Source: Caldisericota bacterium (lineage in GTDB: Bacteria > Caldisericota > JANLFM01). Taken from it: a stretch of 31,234 nucleotides of DNA. Under the pieces are notes generated by a model. The model made no database searches. It saw only the letters and a program-made list of their open reading frames with translations, and was not told where the DNA came from. Position 1 is the stretch's first letter. Each line of letters begins with the position of its first letter. A program made the position numbers and the translations under genes. The DNA lies in NCBI GenBank assembly GCA_024655865.1, contig JANLFM010000007.1, positions 1 through 31,234 of the forward strand, given 5' to 3'. Shown piece after piece: positions 1-8,834 of the stretch.

Positions 1-14
1 GGTCCAAGTGAGTC

Positions 15-76
15 TTGTACCTGCATGTGCCTACACTGTTTAGTTTTCAAGGTACAACCAGGAAGCTTTCTTCCTG
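15..76 (-). promoter_or_regulatory. rRNA-type leader: boxB-like hairpin, boxA and flanking stem
   Basis: Reading the minus strand after the promoter, there is first a perfect 7-bp hairpin (CAGGAAG at 59-65 with CTTCCTG at 70-76, 4-base loop). Next comes TGTACCTTGAAAACTAAACA (about 56-37), which resembles the boxA antitermination signal TGTTCTTTGAAAAC of Firmicutes rRNA operons. A 7-bp inverted repeat (TTGTACC 15-21, GGTACAA 51-57) encloses the boxA flank and could be part of an RNase III processing stem. The order hairpin then boxA is the one known from bacterial rRNA leaders. Positions 1-210 hold no protein gene. The 16S-23S spacer carries a similar box, but the promoter just upstream favours the operon leader. 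Confidence 0.55.
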
Positions 77-172
77 AGTTTGACTTCCAAAGAGAAAAAA
101 TATACTTAACAGCCCTTATCTCTGGCGTTAATTTTCTGCCTCTTCGGTTGTCAAACTTAAAAGGCAAGATTG

Positions 173-201
173 ATTATATAGAGGAGCACCTCCCCTGTCA
201 A
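173..201 (-). promoter_or_regulatory. Strong sigma-A promoter, probably for an rRNA operon to the left
   Basis: On the minus strand TTGACA (196-201) and TATAAT (173-178) are separated by exactly 17 bases, a full match to both consensus hexamers. It begins 10 bases after the stop of the VWA gene at 211 and points out of the window. A second TTGACA at 149-154 has only a weak -10 (TTAACG, 126-131) and could be a tandem promoter. The downstream hairpin and boxA suggest that the transcript is ribosomal RNA. The promoter itself is seen; the target gene is inferred because it lies outside the window. Confidence 0.8.
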
Positions 202-210
202 TAGAGGACG

Positions 211-2595
211 TCAAATTTTTCCAGATTTTTTAAAGAACTTAAAGCGCCGGGAAAGGTAAATTTCTAAAAGATAGAGGACAGCAGCGAGCACCAGAAGCCA
301 CTCCCTTAAAGAAAATTCCCGGAGGATAAAGGGTAGGTCTGCCAAAATCTCAGAGGAAACTTTCTCCCTGGTTTTTCCCCCAGTCAGGGCGCAAATATTA
401 TCTAGGACTGAGCTATTCAAGCGAATCTGCTGTACCTCTGGATCAGGTACCCAAAACGCCTGGACAAATTTTTTCTCCCCTTGAAAGGCATTTAAAATAT
501 ATGCTCCTCTGCCCCAAAGCGCTATCTCCTCCCGAAACTGGTTTTCCCCTGATTTTCTTACTTGAAAGTGCGCCACCTTTCCCTCGGGACCCTCCAGAGT
601 AAGTATCAGGGGCTCATCTTGATCGGAATAAGCCCTAAATTCAAGGGAGCTTCCCCTTAGTTCCGCAAAAAAGGGCAGATCTTTTTGGGGAGCAGCTAGC
701 CAGTTCAGGAGAGCGGACCAGAAGTCGGAGAATCCTGCCCAGCCTGAGAGCTCACGAGTATACGGTCCCTGAAAGTCGCTCGTCCAGCAAACAACCCTTC
801 CCTGGCCCTGGTTCCAGAAAGCCAGTAGAGGCTCCCCTCCTGAAAATTGGTATATGGAATAAGCTTTCTCCTTTAGTCTGGTTTTGAGGTAACCGTCCAG
901 CGGGGGCAAGTTTTCAGGAGGGAGAGGAACAGGAGCCGGATTGTACTCCGATTGGAACCTTCCCTCTTCTACCTTCTTTCCGCTCTTTTCCGCGCTGGGA
1001 GGAAAAATTACGTTGGGAATCCCCTCACCCCCTGTAACCTGAGCAAATTTTCCCTCTCCCAGCTGGGCAATCCTTTTCATGAAATCAGTGTCCGCATCAG
1101 CACCCACGGCAATTGCCGTAGTGTAAACGCCGCCCTCTCTGCCCTGTCTGATTAAATTCTCGAAATCCCCCTCGCTAGATTTGCCGTCCGAAATCAAAAT
1201 CACGTGCTTCAGGCTGGCCTCTGTGCTCTCCAGGGAGCGGTAAGCCTCCTGGAGAGCTAAATATGCGTTGGTACCTCCACCAGGCCCCCTCAGGGAAATC
1301 TTTTCCTTGATCTGGGTAAAATTCCTTCCTGCACCCAAAGGAAGCGCCCACTGGGGTTGATCCGCGAAAAAGATCACCCCTACCTGATCAAATTCCCTGA
1401 GCGGTGCTGAGGCGTGGATAGCCACCTCCTCCGCTAAATCGAGTTTCTGGACTCCCTGAGAGATCTTCCACATGGAGGAAGAATTATCTATTACGAAAAT
1501 CAGGGCCATCTCGGGAATTTCCTTTTCCAGCTGGGGAGCGGAAAGCACAGGAAGCAGTTCCTCAAGTGCACTACGGAAATAATTTCCTAAAGTGAAGGAG
1601 TGCCCTCCGCCGATTGCCAGAAGCCCTCCGCCGGAAAAGCGGACGAAACTGGAGAGAGTATTAATTTGCGCATCGTTCAGTTCCCCGGCATCCACATCCA
1701 GTAGAACCACGGCATCATAAAGGGAAAGGACATGGGGCTCTTCCGGAAATTCCTGGGGGTCGATGAGCTCGAAGGGGAAGCCCTGCTTCTCCAAGAATTG
1801 GGAAAAAGTATCCCGGGAAGGCTGGCTGGAAACGAGGAGGATCCCTTTCCGCTCCTTGACCTCCACAAAGAGCTCATAGTGGTTGTTCTCCAGAAATATA
1901 TCCCCGCGGGCAAGGTCCCCTTCCACCTTGTGAATTCCCCCCTCTCTGAAGGACAAATAATAGGTGAAAAAATTGTCTCCCGCCTCCAATTCCTTCGCTT
2001 GGCGTAGGATTTCTAACCCATCGAGTTTCAGGGAAAATTCCTCCTCTCCCTTTTCTGCAGTATGAATTTTAACCTTGAGGAGAAAGGCCTGATCCATGAA
2101 AGCAAATTTAGGCCCGTACAGAGTGATTGCCGAATCCTTCCAGGGGGGAGTTACGGGAATGGCATCCACCTTTATGCCCTGCCTCAGGCAAGCATTGATT
2201 CCCTCTTCCAGGCCTCCCTCGGTATCCATACCATCACTTAAAAGGACAATCTTCCCCTGGCCCTGGGGGATCATAGCTGCTGCTTCGCTTAAAGCCTTTC
2301 CCAGGTCGGTTCCATGCTCATCGCCGAAAAAGTACATGGTGCTTTCCACACCCTTTTTTGAGGGAAATTGGGAAGGGTCAACTGCCAGTCCGGTGGAGCG
2401 GGAGCGATCAAGAAGATAGACCACCTTTCCCCCGGCCTTCTCTAAGTAAACAACAGGGAAAGCAAGGGCCAGGATGAGGAAAGCGAAGACCACGGCCCTC
2501 AAAATGGATAAAATTTTAAAACCCTTTTTCTTTAAGAAGAAAAAGGGGATGAACAAAAGGAGAAGAAGCGCCCAGGGATGGAGAAGGTCAAACAT
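211..2595 (-). CDS. Membrane-anchored tandem VWA protein with amidotransferase-like domain
   Basis: This 794-residue protein has two N-terminal membrane helices (about 8-21 and 29-51) and one near the C-terminus (about 763-783), so most of it should lie outside the cytoplasm. A first VWA-like segment carries DRSRS at 63-67 and LLSDG around 118-122. Residues 250-350 resemble the glutamine-amidotransferase-like fold of large VWA proteins (GGGLLAIGGG near 322-331). A second VWA domain begins with the metal-site motif DNSSS (370-374). Its start overlaps the preceding VWA gene by 8 bases and follows a strong GGAGGA ribosome site. It is the last gene of the MoxR operon. Metal-dependent partner binding is inferred from the motifs; the real function is unknown. 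Confidence 0.85.
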   Translation of the reverse strand: MFDLLHPWALLLLLFIPFFFLKKKGFKILSILRAVVFAFLILALAFPVVYLEKAGGKVVYLLDRSRSTGLAVDPSQFPSKKGVESTMYFFGDEHGTDLGKALSEAAAMIPQGQGKIVLLSDGMDTEGGLEEGINACLRQGIKVDAIPVTPPWKDSAITLYGPKFAFMDQAFLLKVKIHTAEKGEEEFSLKLDGLEILRQAKELEAGDNFFTYYLSFREGGIHKVEGDLARGDIFLENNHYELFVEVKERKGILLVSSQPSRDTFSQFLEKQGFPFELIDPQEFPEEPHVLSLYDAVVLLDVDAGELNDAQINTLSSFVRFSGGGLLAIGGGHSFTLGNYFRSALEELLPVLSAPQLEKEIPEMALIFVIDNSSSMWKISQGVQKLDLAEEVAIHASAPLREFDQVGVIFFADQPQWALPLGAGRNFTQIKEKISLRGPGGGTNAYLALQEAYRSLESTEASLKHVILISDGKSSEGDFENLIRQGREGGVYTTAIAVGADADTDFMKRIAQLGEGKFAQVTGGEGIPNVIFPPSAEKSGKKVEEGRFQSEYNPAPVPLPPENLPPLDGYLKTRLKEKAYSIYQFSGGEPLLAFWNQGQGRVVCWTSDFQGPYTRELSGWAGFSDFWSALLNWLAAPQKDLPFFAELRGSSLEFRAYSDQDEPLILTLEGPEGKVAHFQVRKSGENQFREEIALWGRGAYILNAFQGEKKFVQAFWVPDPEVQQIRLNSSVLDNICALTGGKTREKVSSEILADLPFILREFSLREWLLVLAAVLYLLEIYLSRRFKFFKKSGKI

Positions 2596-4285
2596 ACTTC
2601 CTCCTCAGGATTTCCTCAATCAAGATCAAAGCAAGGGGAATGGAGAGCATAAAGGGCATAAGGTCCCGGGGTGCATTTGAGCCTGTGGTTGCCCCCATCC
2701 TTTCGATTTCCGTGTGTCTCAAGAGGTTGGACTCCTCCTCGGAAAGGTAGGCGCAACTGTAAAAGCGAAAACCCTGGGCCCCTTCTTTGAGGTACAGTCC
2801 GGGAGGGGAACCCAGGACCTCCTCTCCTTTGAGGACAGGTTCCAGGAGTTCATCGCTTCTGGTTTCCTCAAAAGATTGGAAGCCGGCCTTTTCCCCTGAG
2901 AGATAATTAATGACGTTTAAGAGAAAGACGGGAAAGGAAGGCTCCAGGGGGAAGTTGCTCAGGCTGAGGCTGGGAGCAAAGAGAACAGCCCTGTGGTCTG
3001 AAATTACGCCCTCGAATAAAAAGGGTGTTTTTCCCCAGAAGGCTATGGGGATCATAGCGCCGGGTTGAAGTACCGGAACCTCGTAAAATTGAACCGTGGA
3101 GAAGTCCAGGAACTCCACAAGGGAACTCGGTACCTCAATTGGAAACCCCTCCTTTTCCAGTCCTGACCAGGGAAAGAGCTTGTTCCCCTGGGGAGGATGG
3201 ATAATCAAGAGGGGGGAATCGGGGAGGACGTCAGGCAAAAAGTCCTCAAAAATTGCCAGGTCGGATGAAATCTGGGGGTTATAATCCTCGGGTTTCACTG
3301 AGACCACGGTCATCCCCAGTGCCTGAAGCGCGCTCTTTATAAACGGGGTGGAAGAGACGAGAAGCACCCTCAAGCTCTGGGGTCTGATCAGGTAAAGGGC
3401 GTTATCCCATTCCAGGGGATCCGCTTCCTCTATTTCCACTTTTATGTAGGGTTTGGTGCCCGTGACGGTTAGCGCTACTTTCTGGGTGCTCATGTTCTCA
3501 ATCCAGAACGAGGAAGGATTTTCCACCCTCTTCCCATCTATTTTTAAATGCACTTCCCTCTCTTTATTTCCGAAATTCTTGATCTCCAGCCAGAGCCTTT
3601 CGCCCTGGAGATTCGCCGAGACGATCGCCAGATTTTCCACAGCCTCCCCTACTCCTATCTGGTGGAGGACCAGGTGGGGAAAGCGGTTGGGAAGAACGGA
3701 GAAGGCCAGATCGGAGAAAAGGTAAACTTCTACCACTTTTGGGGCCGCCCATTTCTCCAAGAGGTCGAGGAGTTGCATAATATTCGTTCCGGAGTAAGAA
3801 GGCGTAATTTTATCCAGAGCGCTTTCTAAAAGGTGAGCATTAGAGGTGAAATTCTGAATGATTTTAGGGTTCAAACTCAGCTCCCAGAAAGATACCTGAT
3901 TCCCTGAGGAGAGAAGCTCCTCGATTTTTTCCCGGGCGAGGCTCACCGCCACAACAAACCTGTTGGGGGCAACGTCCGTGGCCATCATGGAAAGGGAAGT
4001 GTCCAGAACCACAGCGCAGTACTTTCCGGCCCAGGGGGGCATTACTCCTTGAGGAGCGGAAGCTGAGAGGGAAAGAAATAAGAGGAAGAAAACTTCCAGA
4101 ATCAAAATCGAGTTCTTCAGGAATTGCCACCTGGAAATGCGGGATAGGGCCTCTCTCCTTGCACGCAGGAAAAGAAAAACCTGCGAGAAAACCCGCTTCT
4201 CGCGCCTGGGACGACGGAGCACGATATATAAAAGGAGGAGCAGACTTAAGAGTGAAATCAAAAATAGAGGCTTTAAAAAAATCAT
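2588..4285 (-). CDS. BatA-like membrane protein with VWA domain
   Basis: A 565-residue protein with two N-terminal hydrophobic helices (about 4-23 and 58-75), a VWA domain opening with the MIDAS motif DTSLS at 95-99, and a C-terminal helix (about 543-560). The architecture matches the aerotolerance-regulator N-terminal (BatA/DUF4159-like) family: a membrane-tethered metal-dependent adhesion module. The ATG overlaps the TAA of the DUF58 gene by one base (TAATG), and the 3' end overlaps the next VWA gene by 8 bases, which implies tight translational coupling. Genes of this type are usually found beside MoxR and DUF58, as here. The assignment to the family is firm; the substrate or partner is unknown. 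Confidence 0.85.
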   Translation of the reverse strand: MIFLKPLFLISLLSLLLLLYIVLRRPRREKRVFSQVFLFLRARREALSRISRWQFLKNSILILEVFFLLFLSLSASAPQGVMPPWAGKYCAVVLDTSLSMMATDVAPNRFVVAVSLAREKIEELLSSGNQVSFWELSLNPKIIQNFTSNAHLLESALDKITPSYSGTNIMQLLDLLEKWAAPKVVEVYLFSDLAFSVLPNRFPHLVLHQIGVGEAVENLAIVSANLQGERLWLEIKNFGNKEREVHLKIDGKRVENPSSFWIENMSTQKVALTVTGTKPYIKVEIEEADPLEWDNALYLIRPQSLRVLLVSSTPFIKSALQALGMTVVSVKPEDYNPQISSDLAIFEDFLPDVLPDSPLLIIHPPQGNKLFPWSGLEKEGFPIEVPSSLVEFLDFSTVQFYEVPVLQPGAMIPIAFWGKTPFLFEGVISDHRAVLFAPSLSLSNFPLEPSFPVFLLNVINYLSGEKAGFQSFEETRSDELLEPVLKGEEVLGSPPGLYLKEGAQGFRFYSCAYLSEEESNLLRHTEIERMGATTGSNAPRDLMPFMLSIPLALILIEEILRRKYV

Positions 4286-5163
4286 TATTTTAAAATCCCT
4301 GCCAGAGGCAAACGCTTCAGAACCAGTTCTTCAATGGGGGAAGAGGTGAGGACAAAAAGGTACGGGATCTGGTGGGCCAGGCAAAAGACACGCAGGGTGT
4401 TCCTCCAGTTTTCCACCGTTTTTTTAAGAATTTGAAGGGCAACTTCGTCCAGGGTGACTTCCACTCTCGTTCCCCACTCCTTATCCTCCAGTTCAAAGTC
4501 ACCCCTTATCTGAGGTTGAATTTCCTCGGGAGCGAGGATGTGGAGAAATACTAACTGGTGACCGCGGGCCAGGAGCCTCCTAATTCCTCCCTCAATACCG
4601 GTGGGCTCTAAGGCGTCTGTAAGAAGGAAGATTAAGGACGGTCTGGGGTTGAGCTCCGCGTAGCGCTTGAGCTCCTCCCCAAGATGACACTTTCCCAGAG
4701 GCTTTATTTTTGAGAGGAACTGGAAAAACTGAGGAATTTGCTGGCGGCCCCTCCTTTCCGGGTAAAAGTAGCCTCCGGGGATACTCTGAAATTTAACCCA
4801 GTTATATCCTGAAGAGGCCACATAGCCTAAAGCTGCTATCAGTTTTAAAGCGTATTGCAGCTTGTGAGGGTCGCCCCAGTCCATGGAATCGGAGCAATCC
4901 ACGAGAAAATGGAGCACGATTCCCTCCTCGTCCCGATAGACTTTCACGAAGGGCCTATCCAGACGAGCGTAGGAATTCCAGTCTATGAGGCGATAGTCAT
5001 CTCCCCAGGTGTAGGTGCGGAAGTCCGAAAATTCCACCGAGGCTCCGCCTTTACGCACCAGGTGCTCTCCCGCTCCTTTTCCTGCAATTCCTGGCCTGGG
5101 CTTGAAACGGAGCGTTGTCAGTCTCTGGAGAAACGGGTCGGGGAAACCGGGAAATTTCTCCAT
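4285..5163 (-). CDS. DUF58 family protein, VWA-like, MoxR partner
   Basis: A 292-residue soluble protein of the DUF58 family. The family hallmark stretch is seen around residues 43-75 (SVEFSDFRTY, GDDYRLIDWN), followed by a VWA-type metal motif DCSDS near residue 108. It has no signal peptide or membrane segment, so it probably acts in the cytoplasm with the MoxR ATPase encoded 8 bases upstream. It is preceded by AGGGG and starts at ATG. Its stop overlaps the start of the BatA-like gene by one base. DUF58 proteins are nearly always encoded next to MoxR and are thought to connect the ATPase with membrane VWA proteins; that role is inferred here from context. Confidence 0.9.
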   Translation of the reverse strand: MEKFPGFPDPFLQRLTTLRFKPRPGIAGKGAGEHLVRKGGASVEFSDFRTYTWGDDYRLIDWNSYARLDRPFVKVYRDEEGIVLHFLVDCSDSMDWGDPHKLQYALKLIAALGYVASSGYNWVKFQSIPGGYFYPERRGRQQIPQFFQFLSKIKPLGKCHLGEELKRYAELNPRPSLIFLLTDALEPTGIEGGIRRLLARGHQLVFLHILAPEEIQPQIRGDFELEDKEWGTRVEVTLDEVALQILKKTVENWRNTLRVFCLAHQIPYLFVLTSSPIEELVLKRLPLAGILK

Positions 5164-5171
5164 CTTAACCC

Positions 5172-6137
5172 CTATTGAGCTATTCTTTTCAGAACGTCCT
5201 CGATTAAGAGATCCGGGGAGATTCCCTCCGCCTGAGCTTCAAAATTGAGAATTAACCTGTGCCTCAAAGCTGGGAGGCAAACGGCCTGCACGTCCTCCAG
5301 GGAAACATTAAAACGGCCTTTCTCCAGCGCTCGGACCTTTGCAGCAAGGATAAGCGCCTGAGCACCCCTGGGGCTTGATCCGTAGCGCACGAATCTCCAC
5401 ACCATCTCCCCGGATTTGGGATTCTGGGGCCGGGTGCTCTCCACGATGTTGATCACGTATTCGTAAACTGTCCGGGATACAGGCACCTCTCGAGCTAAGG
5501 AGGTCATTTCCCATAGTTCAGAACCGTCAATCACCTTCCTTAAATCCGGCTGATAGACGCTGGTAGTCCGGGAGAGCACTTCCACCATCTCGAAATCCTG
5601 AGGATAACCGATCAGGATCTTGAAGAAAAAGCGATCCAGTTGGGCTTCGGGCAAAGGATACGTGCCTTCCATCTCGATGGGGTTCTGGGTGGCAAAAACG
5701 TAGAAGGGTTGAGGGAGCTGGTAGGTTTTTCGAGCAATGGTCACCTGCCCCTCCTGCATGGCTTCAAGGAGGGCTGATTGAGTTTTGGGGGTTGCCCGGT
5801 TGATTTCGTCTGCCAGAATCACGTTGGCGAAAACCGGGCCTTCCTGGAATCTGAAGCTTCTCCGCCCGGACTCCTCCTCGAGCACCATGGTCCCCGTGAT
5901 GTCAGCGGGCATCAGGTCGGGAGTGAACTGAATGCGGGAAAAACCTAAGTCGAGAACCTGGGCCAGGCTGCGCACCATTAAGGTCTTGCCCAACCCCGGC
6001 AAACCCTCGATCAGCGCATGGCCCCTGGCAATCAGGCAAATCATGAGGCCCATGAGCACGTCCTCCTGGCCCACAAGGATTTTTCCCACTTCCTCTTTGA
6101 TCAAGCGAAAATTTTCCTGAAATTTTTCCGGTGTCAT
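5172..6137 (-). CDS. MoxR family AAA+ ATPase
   Basis: A 321-residue AAA+ ATPase with Walker A GLPGLGKT near residues 44-51, Walker B ILADEIN around 108-114, the sensor-1 region FATQNPIEMEGTYPLPEAQLD in the middle, and a C-terminal lid domain. Length and motifs match MoxR chaperone-like ATPases, which assist maturation or metal loading of protein complexes together with VWA proteins. It has a GGAGGG ribosome site and its ATG overlaps the stop of the upstream coiled-coil gene by 4 bases. The four following genes or partners (coiled-coil protein, DUF58, two VWA proteins) form a typical MoxR locus. The client of this particular ATPase cannot be told from sequence. Confidence 0.92.
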   Translation of the reverse strand: MTPEKFQENFRLIKEEVGKILVGQEDVLMGLMICLIARGHALIEGLPGLGKTLMVRSLAQVLDLGFSRIQFTPDLMPADITGTMVLEEESGRRSFRFQEGPVFANVILADEINRATPKTQSALLEAMQEGQVTIARKTYQLPQPFYVFATQNPIEMEGTYPLPEAQLDRFFFKILIGYPQDFEMVEVLSRTTSVYQPDLRKVIDGSELWEMTSLAREVPVSRTVYEYVINIVESTRPQNPKSGEMVWRFVRYGSSPRGAQALILAAKVRALEKGRFNVSLEDVQAVCLPALRHRLILNFEAQAEGISPDLLIEDVLKRIAQ

Positions 6138-7543
6138 CTGAGACCCTCCAGAATTTGATAGTACCTTTTGGCGAGTTCCTCGTAGTCAGGAGGAAAAGCC
6201 TGGCGCAGGAAAACTTCGGAAGCGCTTTTTTCATACAAGGAAAGGACTTCCCTGTATTCGTAAAAAGCTCCCTCCTGAGATTCTCCGGGGGTAAAAATCT
6301 GGTACTTTCCTTCGCTTCCCTGAGGCAAAACCAAAGGCTCCCCTTTCCCCTCCATGGGAAGGGGAGGAAGGTAAATCAGGCCCTGAGGTAGGTTGCCCTG
6401 CTCATTGGGAGGGGATTTGATATACCCGCTCTGATCCTCCTCCTTGCTGGTTGAGAGCCCTCCCTGTGTGCCAATCCCTTGACCCGGTTCCAGTTGCCCC
6501 TGGGCTCCGCTGGCTTTTGCCTGCAGTTCCACCTGAGCTCGTTCATCCTTAAGCTGGGAAAGGAGGTTATCAAGGCTTGCATAGGCTGATTCCTCTCTGG
6601 GTTGGATTTCCAGGAGCTTCTTTCCCACCTCTTCCAGGTCATTCCCATCCTCCATTAAAGAATTCGCCAGTTCCTCTAAAGTGGCACTCAAAGGTCCCTG
6701 GGGGGAATTTTTAAGCTTCTCCGCTATCCTTTCTGCCTGCGCTTTCCTTTCCTGGGAAGTGAGCCCCTCAAGCTGAAGCAGATGTGAAAGGGAGTTGTTT
6801 TTAATGCTCCAGGTGAGAAAAGAGAGTTCCTCGGATGCTTCGAGTGCTTGCAGGGTCTCTTTGTCCTTTTCCATCGCCTCCTCGAGGAGCTTCTTTGCCT
6901 CCTCTAAATTTATGCTCGCTTCCTTGAAGTTCAGGGCCTCAAGTTGCTTTTTCGCTTTTAAAACCTCTAAATAAGCCTGGTCCTTCTCCGGTCCCGCAAG
7001 GAATGAGAGCTCACGTAAAATGGCGCTTGCCTGAGAGATCAGTTCCTGGTACGGGGCGCCGGAAAACTCGATTTTGGGCAGAAATGGTGCCACGGAGAAA
7101 ACGATAAGCGCGCTAAGGAAAAGGACAAAAACTTTCCCCGAGGTCCTCCCGGGAAGAGCCTCCCTGGGTTTCATAGCTTGAAGCCGCTCGCAAGTGTCCT
7201 TTAAAAGCAGGCTTTCGAGGAGAGAACCGGGTCCATTTCTTTCTATCACTTCAAAGGAGGTGACGAGCCTCTCTTCCATTTTGAGGTTCTGATCTACCCG
7301 AGCCAGAACCTTAAGAGGATCAGGGCGCTTTAAAAAATATATAGGGGCAAGCGCAAACCAAAAAAGAGGGGCCAAGTAAAAGTACAGGGTTAACCCCTCA
7401 AAGAAAAGGCGTGAAATTAAAAAGATGAGGGAAGCGGAAAGGAGGCTCAGGGCAAAAGCCCATTTCAGTCCCAGGAGCGCTGCATCCCGGGCGCTCAGAG
7501 AGAGGACCTCACATAGAAATTTTTTGAGAGTTTCTTTTTCCAC
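6134..7543 (-). CDS. Membrane protein with long coiled-coil region, first gene of MoxR operon
   Basis: A 469-residue protein with three predicted membrane helices (about 24-45, 51-71 and 137-155), then a highly charged, Leu/Glu/Lys-rich stretch (about 165-345) that should form coiled coils. A Gly/Gln/Pro-rich low-complexity linker (about 345-420) follows, with a short C-terminal segment ending YYQILEGLR. It vaguely resembles DUF4175-type proteins found in MoxR/BatA loci, but I do not recognise a catalytic motif. The start is GTG with GAGGG six bases upstream, and both lie in a strong hairpin (separate entry). It overlaps moxR by 4 bases. A scaffold role for the VWA/MoxR complex is a guess from position. 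Confidence 0.75.
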   Translation of the reverse strand: MEKETLKKFLCEVLSLSARDAALLGLKWAFALSLLSASLIFLISRLFFEGLTLYFYLAPLFWFALAPIYFLKRPDPLKVLARVDQNLKMEERLVTSFEVIERNGPGSLLESLLLKDTCERLQAMKPREALPGRTSGKVFVLFLSALIVFSVAPFLPKIEFSGAPYQELISQASAILRELSFLAGPEKDQAYLEVLKAKKQLEALNFKEASINLEEAKKLLEEAMEKDKETLQALEASEELSFLTWSIKNNSLSHLLQLEGLTSQERKAQAERIAEKLKNSPQGPLSATLEELANSLMEDGNDLEEVGKKLLEIQPREESAYASLDNLLSQLKDERAQVELQAKASGAQGQLEPGQGIGTQGGLSTSKEEDQSGYIKSPPNEQGNLPQGLIYLPPLPMEGKGEPLVLPQGSEGKYQIFTPGESQEGAFYEYREVLSLYEKSASEVFLRQAFPPDYEELAKRYYQILEGLR

Positions 7544-7578
7544 CGTTTTCCCTCAGTGATTAGATAAAGGGAAAACGG
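7543..7578 (-). promoter_or_regulatory. SD- and start-sequestering hairpin between tyrS and the MoxR operon
   Basis: A perfect 11-bp inverted repeat, CCGTTTTCCCT (7543-7553) and AGGGAAAACGG (7568-7578) on the plus strand, has a 14-base loop. In the minus-strand transcript its 3' arm contains the GAGGG ribosome site and the first base of the GTG start of the 6134-7543 gene. The 5' arm begins 8 bases after the tyrS stop. No T-run follows, so it is not an ordinary terminator. Ribosomes finishing tyrS should melt it, which would couple the two genes; this is inferred. Confidence 0.6.
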
Positions 7579-7585
7579 GGAAAGT

Positions 7586-8803
7586 TCAAGTCAGGCGAAG
7601 CCTGATGAACCTTTTCTTCCCCACCCTTAAGATAGCGCCGTCCTCAAGTGTAGATATAACAGGCCTTTCACTGTAAGGAAGGGGCACGTTGTCCAGGTAA
7701 ATTCCTCCCTGTTTTAAGAGCCTCCGTGCCTCGGATTTTGTAGGCACCAGCCCTACATCCACAAGGAAAGTAAGGAGGTCCAGGGGCAGGGAGACGCTCT
7801 TTTCCGGCATCTCTTCGGGCATTCCTCCCCGGCTGAATACTTTTTCGAACTCCTGACGCGCCTTCTTTGCCTCCCCAGGGGAATGGAGCCAGGAGACAAT
7901 TCTGGTAGCTAAATCCAGCTTGACGTCCCTGGGATTCAAGGAACCGGAAGCCATTCTCTCCTCGAAGGATTTGACTTCTTGGGGGGTAGCAAGATTGAGG
8001 TAGAGGAAGTAGTGGGACATGACGTTATCGGGGATGGACATTACTCTGCCGAACATCTCCTGGGGAGAATCGGTGATGGCGATCACGTTATCCAGGCTCT
8101 TGCTCATCTTCAGGGAACCGTCTGTCCCCTCCAGGATGGGCATGGTGAGACAAACCTGGGGATCCTGCCCCATTTCCCTCATGAGCTCACGGCCCACAAG
8201 AAAGTTGAATAGCTGATCCGCACCGCCCATCTCCACGTCGCAGTTTAAAGCTACGGAGTCGTAAGCCACCATCAAAGCGTAGAGGAATTCGTGGAGGAAA
8301 ATCGGGATTCCCGCAGAGAACCTCTTCTGAAAATCCTCCCTCTCTAACATCTGGGCAACGGTGAACTTCGCCGCCACATGCACCAGATCCTTGAGGGTCA
8401 TATTCTCCAGCCAGCTCCCATTGTAAACGACGCGGGTCCTCTCTGGATCCAGAATCCGGGTTACTTGTTCATGGTAGGTACGGGCGTTTTCTTCCACTTC
8501 CTCCTTGGTCAAGGGAGGCCTGACCTGCGATCTGCCGGTAGGGTCCCCGATCCTGGCGGTGAAGTCCCCAATCACAAAAACCACGATGTGCCCCAGATCC
8601 TGAAATTCCCTCATCTTCAAAAGGCAAACCGCGTGTCCCAGGTGGATATCCGGTCGGGAGGGGTCAGCACCGTATTTCACGATCAGGGGCTTTCCGGTGT
8701 GAATGGATCTCTCCAGTTTGGAAAGCAAGTCCTCGGGAGTGACCAGATCGACCACTCCGCGCTTTAAAATCTCCAGTTGCTCTTTTGCGCTTAGCTTTTT
8801 CAT
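7586..8803 (-). CDS. tyrS: Tyrosyl-tRNA synthetase
   Basis: This enzyme charges tRNA-Tyr with tyrosine using ATP. The 405-residue class I synthetase shows the HIGH motif as HLGH at 54-57, the KMSKS motif intact at 232-236, and a C-terminal S4 RNA-binding domain from about 340. The early sequence (VKYGADPSRPDIHLGH) and length resemble the TyrZ/TyrS2-type branch, not the classical E. coli type. It starts at ATG after AGGTGA and has its own promoter with a leader of only about 25-30 bases, too short for a T-box riboswitch. It is followed after 42 bases by the MoxR operon, possibly read through. Confidence 0.96.
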   Translation of the reverse strand: MKKLSAKEQLEILKRGVVDLVTPEDLLSKLERSIHTGKPLIVKYGADPSRPDIHLGHAVCLLKMREFQDLGHIVVFVIGDFTARIGDPTGRSQVRPPLTKEEVEENARTYHEQVTRILDPERTRVVYNGSWLENMTLKDLVHVAAKFTVAQMLEREDFQKRFSAGIPIFLHEFLYALMVAYDSVALNCDVEMGGADQLFNFLVGRELMREMGQDPQVCLTMPILEGTDGSLKMSKSLDNVIAITDSPQEMFGRVMSIPDNVMSHYFLYLNLATPQEVKSFEERMASGSLNPRDVKLDLATRIVSWLHSPGEAKKARQEFEKVFSRGGMPEEMPEKSVSLPLDLLTFLVDVGLVPTKSEARRLLKQGGIYLDNVPLPYSERPVISTLEDGAILRVGKKRFIRLRLT

Positions 8804-8834
8804 TTCACCTGTTCTTGCCGGTTTTTGAAATTTG

